Source of the DNA: Baylisascaris procyonis
Taxonomy: Eukaryota > Nematoda > Chromadorea > Rhabditida > Ascarididae
NCBI GenBank assembly: GCA_037389465.1
Contig: JAZARR010000094.1
Coordinates: 1 to 64,000 of the forward strand
Direction: 5' to 3'
Length of the DNA: 64,000 nucleotides
How positions within the stretch are numbered: position 1 is the stretch's first letter; every line of letters begins with the position of its first letter. Both the position numbers and the translations under genes were made by a program. Below the pieces are notes generated by a model. The model saw only the letters and a list, made by a program, of their open reading frames with translations, searched no databases and was not told where the DNA came from. Positions 55,276 to 64,000 of the stretch are shown here, piece after piece.

Positions 55276-55920
55276 TCCCCCAATCATTTCATCTTCTAAT
55301 ACTTTCATTCAAGTTTTGTTTCGTGACGTATAGTTTTTGTATTTTGGATGGATGAAAGGATTAGTGCTATGGTAAGAACATGAACCCAGAGGTTAACGCT
55401 TACGTGGTTTCACTCGGTAGGACCACCTCAGTGGATGCGAGAAACTTCCTATGCAGCCGCAATGTTGGGAACGATGTCATGATGGGTGGCAGTTTTTTGA
55501 ATGTTGTAGGGAAACTGAGCTTCAACAGTGAGGAGCAGTTAGTGTAATAACTTTATTTGCGTAATCTTTTGTTATGGTATCCGTTTACGGAGAGGATACT
55601 CCCTATTGCTTCAATTTTTTCATAATTAATAACGGGGATAAGATAAGAAACTTACGCTTCGAAATCTGTGAATACTTGAGATAAGCGATACAAATTTTGG
55701 AGTGGTTTTCTGTGGTTGCATGGATTTTAAGTGGGTTGCTGAACTCGGTATTGTGGAAATGAGAGAGTGATTTCATTTGTTACGTATTTTTTGCTTTGAA
55801 TTTATGCGTTAACGTTTTGGTTTTATCGTATGAATGGAAATCAACAAGTTGTCTACTGAAATTTAAGAGGCAATTTTTCGTTGCTTCATATGAGGTGAAA
55901 GTGTGCTCTTGTTTGTGTCG

Positions 55921-55926
55921 AATAAA
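55921..55926 (+). promoter_or_regulatory. Candidate poly(A) signal of uaf-1
   Basis: AATAAA about 650 nt after the uaf-1 stop codon, the clearest such signal before the next gene. The rest of 55,276-56,473 shows no other feature. Confidence 0.4.
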
Positions 55927-56466
55927 TCTCTCAGTGTTTTCTATTTGTGAAACATCGCAGTGGTGTTGTAACCAAAATGACGTCGTTCTGTTTTATCGCT
56001 ATCGAAATGAATCGAATATATTTACGTGTTAGTTGTATGCGAGGTACAAATAATGCGACTATTAGTAATCCGATATGTGCAACTAGCGTTATGAATTGCT
56101 AGTACGGGGTTTGTTTCTTTCGGGGTAGGAAGATTTTGGCAAAGAGAAGCAAGTTGGGTGTGGAATTTTCATAGCACGGCCAATTCGAGAATCAATGCAC
56201 GTAATTGGTACGAAAAGTGAGCGAGGAGTGTTCGAGTCGATGCTAAGCTTCACTATTGCGGATGTTTTTTGCAAGACGGATAGCTCAGTGACATATGTTG
56301 TATGGTGGCTATAGAAGGGAGTGATGACGAGAAAAACAATAGGATGTTAGACTTCGTCTTTTTTTGTTCGAAAACACGATTTATGATGTCTTCGTGGTGT
56401 ACGAACCCCAATGGGGGGTCCTTCGCATGCAGTGAATATTCGAGCGTTTCATACTGCGTGTGTATA

Positions 56467-56475
56467 TTCTCTCAG
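56467..56475 (+). promoter_or_regulatory. Probable spliced-leader trans-splice acceptor of the ataxin-10 gene
   Basis: TTCTCTCAG lies 10 nt upstream of the ATG at 56486. The gene follows uaf-1 on the same strand by 1.2 kb, so a downstream-operon arrangement is possible but unproven. Confidence 0.5.
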
Positions 56476-56485
56476 GCGAGCCACG

Positions 56486-59400
56486 ATGGATGAGGATAGT
56501 ACCCGAAGTTTTGATGCTATATTCGTCCACGGTACCTTGGATCCGGCTGTTCTCATTTCGTTCAGAAAATATTGTGCTGTTGATGAAAGTTCCGCGTCTT
56601 ATTTGGATTCCCTGAAGGAAGAAACTTTAGCATCTTTCATTCGCAATGTATTCGAAGCGGTTTTGAATGGTTTCGACGAAAGAGGAACGCCACCAGAGCT
56701 AATGGACGATGAGAAACGCTTCCGAAGATTGGCGTTGCAGTGTCTTGTTAATGCTGCAAATCGTTCGCAAAGGTCGTTTTTGTTTCTTCGAGTCCGGAAT
56801 TTTGAACAAAGGTACGAAAGGAAGGGGGCTGGGCAGAATGAAATTTATGGGGTTTGCTCTATATGTTTGTGTGGCATCCATTAATTGAGAACCGATAAGT
56901 GTCATTATTTCTTACGACCACTATTTATTTGATGTGATCCATATGGGACCCTTTCTGCAGTTTTAGAATAAGTTTCGGTACTATTGCAGCCTGGCTGCGA
57001 AAACTGCGAACGGAGCTGAGCCTGTGCCCCATATTGTGTATGCACCACTACTTTACTTTGCATTCTCTGTAAGCGGATATTAACGCCGATCACAGCAACT
57101 CGAAAACTTGTGATAAAAACGCGATTATTTTCCCCATCGTTGAACTCAAATGTCAAATAATGCTCCCCCTCGCAAAATTTGAGATCGTTGAAAGGAGGGG
57201 AAGTGCACTTGCTGAATGGGCCATCATTCTTTGCAATTGTTGATGGCCCATCCAACATGTGCACCTCCCCTCCTTCAGTTAAGCTGAAATTTTGCAAAGG
57301 GGCATTATTTGACACTTTGAATTGAATGATGGGAGAACTTGCATGTTTCTATTATAAGTTGTTGAGTTTTTGTGCTGTTGCTTTAGTCTTCGTTTGCAGA
57401 GTGCAGAGTATGGTAGTGCTGCGTACGCAAAGCGAAGTTGATCCTCAGCTTCGTTCGCGGTTCGCAGCCTGGGTGCCATCGTTCTCTGCAATTGTGCCCA
57501 AGTTTCTAAACTATGTGATGCATGTTCACCACTTGGGTGGTATGTGGTACTAAGATATAGGAATGAAGTGATTAGATAACTATCTGTCAGCACCTCTCGA
57601 CCTCTGTTGCTTCTTCCATCAGGTGCGTCATGTTATGCTAGAGTATTAGCAATCGGCCATTGCTTTCGAAAAAGATTTTCTAACACTTATCACTCTTTTG
57701 GTTTCAGATTACGCGAATGCGTTGATGCGGAATATGTGCGCTTCTTTAGAGCGATGTTACGATTAGATGCATTCCGAAACGAAGTGCTTGCTTGTCTTGT
57801 TGCAATCACAAGACCTTTGCATAAAAGTGAGTAGTTCTAGCAGTAGTAGATGCGTTTAATTTGCTCTCATTTAGAAAGGGAGGGAATATTTCTAATCGAG
57901 GATGGAAATGGGCGCATTCTTTTCTTCCATTTTCCCTCCCTCATATTTTTATTTGTCTAGAACCCTAGCTAGAAGCTCGAAAGGATAAATGTTTTTTGCA
58001 ACAGTTTTCTTAGAATTTCTACAAACAGATTTTCTATAGAACAATTTGCTGCCTATATGACGTTCTCACTAGTCTTAAAGAAGCGGAAAAATGGCTGAGC
58101 GTTCATGATTGTCTATAAACTTATGCATGCCAGGCACTTTGAATAAGTTATGTGCATTTGATTGTGTCAAATCTATCATCGTCATTGGTTGCCTGCTGTT
58201 TCCATCTAACGATGTTATCGCCAGAGAAATAAACATAATTTTATCTTCCTAGTGTTTTTGGAATATTCGCTTTATGCGAGGATTTTATTCGCCAATTTGT
58301 CGTTGCACATTTATGGTTTTTCTTCCCGACAAATGTATCGTCAGATAAGTGGGAACATTACTAGGCCTAGGATGGGGAACGGTTTTAAAGCTTCACTAGA
58401 ATTTTGAGAACAGTTGTAAGATTACGATACGAAAAATGCTTGCAGAAGCAGCGTTGTGCTCAGAATATTCGGATCTCTTGAACGATGTAACCTTATTATG
58501 GAATCATTCATCAACAACATCCACTCAGAGGTTGACTCTTTTAGAAATTTATCCTCAGTTTTTGGTAGTGCGCTTCTCCTTCACTAAATTGCTGAACTTT
58601 TCTAGATGACCTTTATTTTTATTTAAATAATTATTAAATGCTTTACGGGATATTTTTTTGAATATTTGAACAGTATTTATTTTAAAGATTTATCGGTTTT
58701 TCGCTTTATTATTTAATCGAAAAATAATTGGATGTATTAGATTTGAAAGTATATTCCTTTGGAAGGGTAGCTTTTGTTTCTAACATACTTAGTGGTATCG
58801 CTCTACGTAGGTCGTTATTTCTCTAACTTTAAACCATCTCGAGCTTTAATATCCTTGCGAATTATTCCTTAATTATCGCTGCCCTTCCATATTTCAGTAA
58901 TACTTCTCATCTTTGGAGCCATGATCGTTATTCTGGATTTTTAGCATTGAGATATATCAGAACAATAAATGCCTCATTGATTTTTTTGTTCCATAATATT
59001 GGTTTTTTTAAGTTTGAAGGTTAATAACTTTGCCCATAAATTGTACGATTTGTAATTTGCATATTTTTTCTGCCATTAAATGTATTAAATTATACAGTTT
59101 AATGTGTATTTTATCAACTTATATGTCTAACTTGTACATAAACTTGCACGAAGGGATTATAGAAATTTGCTTCGCCAATGATTTTTATCAGTTGATTTTA
59201 GCATTGTCAACTGTTATATATGTCTTTTTTTAAGCTTTCGCACTACCTAGGATTTTCAAAAGTTTTTTTTTGTCTGGAAATTGTGTTGAGATCACGGCAG
59301 CCTTGCAGAGAACGCTGGCGCCCTGGTTGCGAACTGCGAACGGAGCTGAGCTCCAGCTCCACATTGCGTACGCACCGCTACCGTACTCTGCATTCTGCAA

Positions 59401-62400
59401 GCGAATACTAACACCAATCAGAGAAACTTGAAAATTCGTAGTAGAAACGTGCAATTTTTTTCCATCATTCAATTGAGAGTGTCAAATAATGTCCCCATAT
59501 AGAATTTCAGCTCGAAGAGGAACTGCATTTGTTGTATGAGCCATCGTTCTCCGCAATTTTTGATTAGCGCAGTACAGAGGACCTCTCCAGCGAGTGCGTT
59601 TCCCCTCCTTTAACTAAGCTGAAATTTTGCTTGGGGCCGTAACTTCACATTCCAAGTTGAATGATGGAAAAAAGTTGCCCGTTTATTTTAAAAGTTTCCG
59701 AGTTTCTGTGATGGGCGTTAGCATTCACTTGTAAGAGTGCAGAGTATGGTAGTGGTGCGTACGCAGTGTTGGGCAGGAGCTGAGCTCCGTTCGCAGTTCG
59801 CAGTCAGGTGCCATCGTTCTCTGCAATTGTGCCCAGATCACTTCTAAGAAGTATTCATAAAAATTCCTTAAGAAGTTGGATTTCGGCACTGGTGTCAATT
59901 CATTTGGAAGAGGATTATGCCTTCCTGGCGGAATGTTTCGCTGATATGGATGGTGTTGCTTTTAGCGAGTTACTTATCATCGTTGAAGCGCTCCTCGACC
60001 ACTCGGAAACTGGCCAGTGCGTTCAGGTCTGTGGCTTACTTGCTTGACATTGACATTTCTTTAGTAAGCTTTGTAATCAGCAAAGATGACAACTGAAGGA
60101 AGGAAGAGGAGTTTAGAAAGGATGAATAAGCTCTTTCAGATTGTTCACATTTATTCCTGGGGGATAATTAGTGTGTTGTTGTTTTGTGCTCAAGTGCAAA
60201 TTACTTCTGTATCAGGTTTGTAGCAATTATTCACTGCATTTTTTCTAGAATATTTTATAAAGAACGTCCTGCAAATAGCCTGAGAACAGCCATCATAAAC
60301 ATTTACTTCTTGCTTATTTTATTTCAGTTATGTTTGTATAAGCCGCATTTGTAACGCTAATAGATCCTTTCAAATCAAACAGTTTTTCATTCTCTATTCT
60401 CCAGTAATTTTGGATCTTCTAGTCCAGATGCATACTGAACGATTTTAGATTTGTTCTGCTAAAGTTTGTCGAAGTTTTTCACTGAACACTTTATCGACTA
60501 TTCATTGGCAAAACGAATAGGAGACTTTTGAAGTTGAATGCGATAATTCATTTTCCATTAGATTCATTCGAATAACGCCCAATTCTGCATCAACCTTCTG
60601 GAACGAATGGAATATGAAATCGGTAAACTAGAATTGCCGTCAACAAGTACGAACGATGTCATTAGCAAGGAAAAGACGCTGAAATTCGGCGCAATCGAAC
60701 GGCTCAGCAATCTTATATCGATTATCTCATCGCTTGCACTTCGACGCCCACAATTTGATGCACTTCTTCACAGTGAAACAACGGCCACCGCGATCGTGGC
60801 ACGTTCTCTCGAAGCGGTTCCTTTTTTACACCGTACCATTTCACTTTTCACTTTTATTTTTTATTCCTTCTATCTTTTTAATGCAGTATCAAATTTGAAG
60901 TGTCTAGAACATGAGTGTTGCAGATAGTGGACTACGAAATTGTAAAAGAGAGCGCTAAAGTCCATATCCCGAAGGCACCCGACCGTCCGGTCCCATCGAA
61001 GCAGACAAGGAGAGAAGCAATTAAACTGCCATTCGTCAAGAATCTGTCTGAGTTGCTCAGGTTTTGCTTTTGTTGTACTCATGACATGCAAAGAGTAAAA
61101 TTTTTCTATCTTCTTAGCGAAGTTACTCCGCCCTCGTGATGGTAAATATAACGTTTGAAGTGATTAGTGGTGAAGTGGCGTCTCTTCGTAACTTTAGACG
61201 CAATTCGCAGCAAGTGGCAATATTTTAGTGGAATGTAACGAAAGTTATAGTTAGGTATATATGAGTCTCGTTGCCAAATGTCAATTTTGGCACACGTTAT
61301 GTCAGCTTTGTTGCTTTCATTTATTTTCAGTGCTTGCTTTCACCTACGTCGCATACCTCTTTGTCTAATGACGAGAAAATCACATCTAGTCGCTTTCGTT
61401 TGGGTGTGAACTATACATATTGGCTACCTCCCCATCTCTTCTCTTCACAACCCACTTCTTCCAAGTTGTTCCCACAAGTTAGCATCTATTAATGGTGCTC
61501 TATCGGTTCATCTTTATAGTTTATTAGAAGATTTTATTCCTCAAATATGAAATTTTCAATTCCGTTCAATAATTGTTGGAATTTGTTGGAACGTAGAATA
61601 GTTGTGAAACTTAAAATTTGTTGAGCTCATTATAAATTAGAAATGATGGACGATGATTCTGTTCAAGGTGCAACGTTACGACAGAAGAGCAAATTGCGGA
61701 ACTAAAATGCGCATGCGTGCGTGCACTTGGCAATTTATGCTGTGAAAGTACATCAAATCAACGTATCGTTGGGGAGCATGATGGGGTGATCCTTCTTCTG
61801 CATTGTGCGAGACGTCTCGACACAGATTCGCCATTTCTGGTATGTTGTGTGTTAACAGTTCAATAGTGTCATAAGGTCATAAGAAGAAACGAAGAGAAAG
61901 AGAGGAGTTGAAAGGTGAGGGTGGCTATATGAGGGGAGATGCGACGTCGAGAGGAGTTAATTGCTGTCACAGTAGAAGTCAAAAGAATCACTGCATTGGC
62001 CAGCTGATACTACTATGAGAGTCAATTCTCCTTGGCTCGTCTAGTCGTCCAGGTCTCCTTGAGGATCTGCACTCTCTGTCGAGGTGCGTTCGAATAAACT
62101 GCTAGACGACATAGGTATAAGGGGAAACAGTTTATCATACGTATAAAATAAGATGACAAACAAGTAGGAACTCGTTTGCAAGGATGGCTTCGATCGGCGG
62201 CACGGTCCCGCAGTCGAACTCTTCGTTGCCGCCGATCACCTCTCACGCTTCAACGGCCACCCGTAGGCCCATCCGGCCTTGCGAACAATTTAGCAGCTGG
62301 AGTGAATACATGAGCATGTCCACTCCTTTTATATCCTCCCGATCCTGCCTCAGGTTAGCCTCACGACACGTGATGGGTAGTCGTTTGGTTTGCTTGTGTG

Positions 62401-63224
62401 CTGTTGATCTTTTTTGACTTACCTCGTATGGCACACTACTCCCGCTTGATCTAAAGCACCTGGTCTACCTTACAGTTCTTAACGAACATATTCAGATGCA
62501 ATGGGCGATTGCTGCTCTTCGGCATGTTTGCATGGGCTGTCCAGAGAATCAACAACGACTCGCTGAAATAGAGCACGTAAGATTTTAGTACCTCTGCGCA
62601 GATATCGTTAGCGTGGCTAATTACTTGTAGTGATTGTTTTCTAAGTATTTTAATATAGCCTACAATTACATCCTTACGAGAGACAGTGTGCCTGATCGGT
62701 GAACGACTGAAGCTTCAATACATGTGACATGAACTCACTCATTCATAAGCGTTATCCGATGTCAACAGATTTCTTTGCAAATTAGTTGAGAGATGTTTTT
62801 GTCATTTTCGATGTGATTTATTACGAAGCAAAGGACATGAGATGGGGCAATTGTAGTAGCAGCGTCAGTGTTGATAATAATTGCTCCTCTCAATGGTTCA
62901 GTGGCTCTCACCGTCACCAAGGTTGATCCTGCTCACCAAAATCATTTAATAATTCGTCAGAAGATCACGAGAGTGCCCTTGAATGTTGTGTATCGCTTTG
63001 TCATCTCTTTTGGGTTTTTAAATGTGATTTTTAAGGCATTAAAATATTTTACAAGCTGATCGCCATTATGTGAAAATTAAGTCGATAGCGTTTTATCATT
63101 TGACCAGCGATTATTGCAGTGTCCATCGGCAGTTGTGGACCGCGATCGTCTTCTATTGCAATTAGGTCTAAAAGCCGTTATCGACGAGGATACAGGTAAA
63201 ATCCGATTGGAAAGAATCTCCTGA
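56486..63224 (+). CDS. ATXN10: Ataxin-10 homologue
   Basis: Exons: 56486-56811, 57708-57826, 58446-58530, 59837-60026, 60562-60816, 60924-61060, 61668-61839, 62496-62576, 63120-63224. The phases join to give 489 aa, close to human ataxin-10 (475 aa). Ataxin-10 is a cytoplasmic armadillo-type helical-repeat protein linked to cytokinesis, cilia and neuronal survival. The diagnostic part is the C-terminal ataxin-10 domain (about 372-480): RALGNLCCESTSNQRIVGEH, then QWAIAALRHVCMGCPENQQR, then the tail LGLKAVIDEDTGKIRLERIS. The N-terminal two thirds are helical and Leu-rich but diverged. I read through the GTAAAA at 63196 to the stop at 63222 because that tail fits the family. The exon 5 donor (GTTCCT at 60817) was chosen on phase and is weak. 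The exon 4 acceptor lies inside a foldback element. Confidence 0.85.
56959..57512. mobile_element. Foldback MITE-like element, copy 1 (ataxin-10 intron 1)
   Basis: A roughly 554-bp imperfect palindrome. The left end (AGTTTTAGAATAAGTTTC, then CTGCGAACGGAGCTGAGC) is the reverse complement of the right end (GCTTCGTTCGCGGTTCGCAG, then AAGTTTCTAAACT). The inner arms also pair (GGCCCATTC and GATGGCCCATC near the centre). No coding capacity and no clear target-site duplication. It is related to copy 2. Confidence 0.75.
59287..59848. mobile_element. Foldback MITE-like element, copy 2 (ataxin-10 intron 3/exon 4)
   Basis: Same family as copy 1. Both share ATCGTTCTCTGCAATTGTGC at the right end and TGCGAACGGAGCTGAG on the left. 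The left arm begins near GATCACGGCAGCCTTGCAGA and the right arm ends near the ataxin-10 exon 4 acceptor at 59835-59836. Non-coding. Its outer limits are approximate. Confidence 0.72.
62015..62435 (-). mobile_element. Solo-LTR-like insertion (ataxin-10 intron 7)
   Basis: A 421-bp GC-richer block flanked on both sides by CTACT (62010-62014 and 62436-62440), a perfect 5-bp target-site duplication. On the minus strand it starts TGTGCCATACGAGG and contains a strong TATA box (GATATAAAAGG, near 62325-62335). That arrangement suggests a retroelement LTR. The minus-strand 3' end reads CTCTCAT rather than a clean CA. No internal retrotransposon genes are present, so it would be a solo LTR. Confidence 0.5.
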
Positions 63225-63279
63225 GCTCGTCATCATCGAAAATGTGCTGAATTATCCTGTGATTCATTTATTACAGCCG

Positions 63280-63327
63280 CCTTCTGGATTCAATGGCGGT
63301 CGCACCACCGTCATTGAATCCAGAAGG
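63280..63327. repeat. Perfectly foldable 21-bp inverted repeat
   Basis: Arms 280-300 and 307-327 (beginning CCTTCTGGATTCAATGGCGG, ending ATTGAATCCAGAAGG) pair over 21 bp with a single G-U and a 6-nt loop. It lies 56 nt after the ataxin-10 stop codon, so it is probably in the 3' UTR. Confidence 0.85.
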
Positions 63328-63514
63328 AATTGAATCCTTTCTCAGTGCTGAATTGAATCCTTTATCAGTGGTCGTAATTACAACACAAAAGAGAAAACTT
63401 TGAAGTGTGGTACACAAACGTTTGCAGCAACTTTTTTTTTCTTTTTCGAGTTTTTAGCGATCGGCGGCAAATTAATCCTTCCCCACGCATAAAACTCTTA
63501 TTTTAGGCAAACTG

Positions 63515-63520
63515 TTTATT
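63515..63520 (-). promoter_or_regulatory. Candidate poly(A) signal of the convergent RGG-protein gene
   Basis: On the minus strand this reads AATAAA, about 300 nt past the stop codon at 63813. It would give a 3' UTR of roughly 63,500-63,812, ending close to that of ataxin-10. Confidence 0.5.
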
Positions 63521-63812
63521 GAGGTAGGTAGTGAGGAACCTTTATAAGCAATTCTGCCGGTTCCTCGAACTTGTCAGTACAAGCAACACACAAATGGGGG
63601 TCTTCCAACAAATGAGTATCCACCAAAATCCGGCCTTCGCGGTGGCAAAAGCTCCAAATAGTTGACAACGACAGCAAAAACAAGCTGAAGCTTAGACGAT
63701 AACAATAGTTCCTTAAAATGCAAAACAGAGGGATCTGAACATCAATGGGAAATGAACGTAAAAAGATAATCAACAATCGACGCGAGGATAATATGAGTAG
63801 TATGCGTCTGGT

Positions 63813-64000
63813 CTACCATCGGCCTCTTTGCATCCACCCTCCTCCATCATAACCACCTCGAAACGGCGGCCTGCCGTAGCCACGCTCGCCCTGAAATCCC
63901 GGGCGCTCTTCGAAACCATGGAAGCTGTGATTTCGCGGCAGTGGCATGGGGCCACCATAGTAGCCCTCAGCACTACTATAGTAGCCCTCAGCACCACCAT
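63813..64000 (-). CDS. C-terminal end of a Gly/Tyr/Arg-rich (RGG-type) protein, partial
   Basis: The frame ending at TAG (63813-63815) encodes 61 residues up to the window edge with a low-complexity RGG-like composition. It contains a duplicated AEGYY motif, then GGPMPLPRNH, GERGYGRPPFRGGYDGGG and a terminal MQRGRW. Such tails are common in RNA-binding proteins such as hnRNPs and in some other low-complexity proteins. No RRM or other domain lies inside the window, so the family cannot be named. The competing frame starting at 64000 ends past this stop but has no comparable composition. Confidence 0.6.
   Translation of the reverse strand, partial: GGAEGYYSSAEGYYGGPMPLPRNHSFHGFEERPGFQGERGYGRPPFRGGYDGGGWMQRGRW

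Noticed and set aside
60833..60838. GTACCA as the donor of ataxin-10 exon 5.
   Set aside because: It leaves phase 1, which shifts exon 6 out of the frame encoding IVDYEIVKESAKVHIPKAP; the donor at 60817 keeps phase 0.
63277..63317. Alternative last exon of ataxin-10 using the GTAAAA donor at 63196.
   Set aside because: Reading through gives the tail TGKIRLERIS, which fits the ataxin-10 C-terminus better. The alternative would place a palindrome arm in the coding sequence.

Overview
This window looks like nuclear DNA of a nematode, most likely a Rhabditina/strongylid-type worm. It is AT-rich, has short exons and long AT-rich introns, and its 3' splice sites are mostly TTTCAG-like. AG acceptors sit a few bases upstream of three start codons, as expected for spliced-leader trans-splicing. 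The protein genes match worm DEX-1, U2AF large subunit and ataxin-10. The species cannot be fixed from the sequence alone.

Layout. 1-8,709: AT-rich intergenic DNA with TA and CT microsatellites and no gene I can support. 8,726-26,889 (+): a 22-exon dex-1-like gene with a signal peptide, nidogen domain, EGF-like repeats, second nidogen-like domain, Pro/Thr-rich stalk, one membrane segment and a cytoplasmic tail. 26,890-28,159: intergenic. 28,160-45,245 (genes on -): a tandem array of about 199-bp units carrying 86 tRNA-Leu loci (83 full length, 3 truncated). 45,246-47,945: intergenic. 47,948-55,275 (+): the U2AF65 (uaf-1) gene in ten exons. 56,486-63,224 (+): an ataxin-10 homologue in nine exons, whose introns carry two foldback (MITE-like) elements and a solo-LTR-like insertion. 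63,813-64,000 (-): the 3' end of a Gly/Tyr/Arg-rich (RGG) protein gene, convergent with ataxin-10.

The standout feature is the tRNA array. All copies have a leucine tRNA body with a long variable arm, but the wobble base (position 34) differs between copies. There are 53 with anticodon AAG, 31 with UAG (3 of them truncated) and 2 with CAG, interspersed in one array. Together they cover the whole CUN leucine box. The array contains a 3,185-bp-offset block duplication, runs of nearly identical units, recurrent tRNA variants that remove the G18-psi55 contact, and a shared 19-bp truncation. No run of four T follows the tRNAs directly. The first comes about 52 nt downstream, directly after a small hairpin. 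I read the array as an actively homogenising tRNA repeat in which anticodon identity changes by single wobble substitutions and spreads by duplication or gene conversion.

Exon boundaries were derived by hand from splice motifs, reading phase and family similarity. They are consistent in phase but have not been tested against transcripts.
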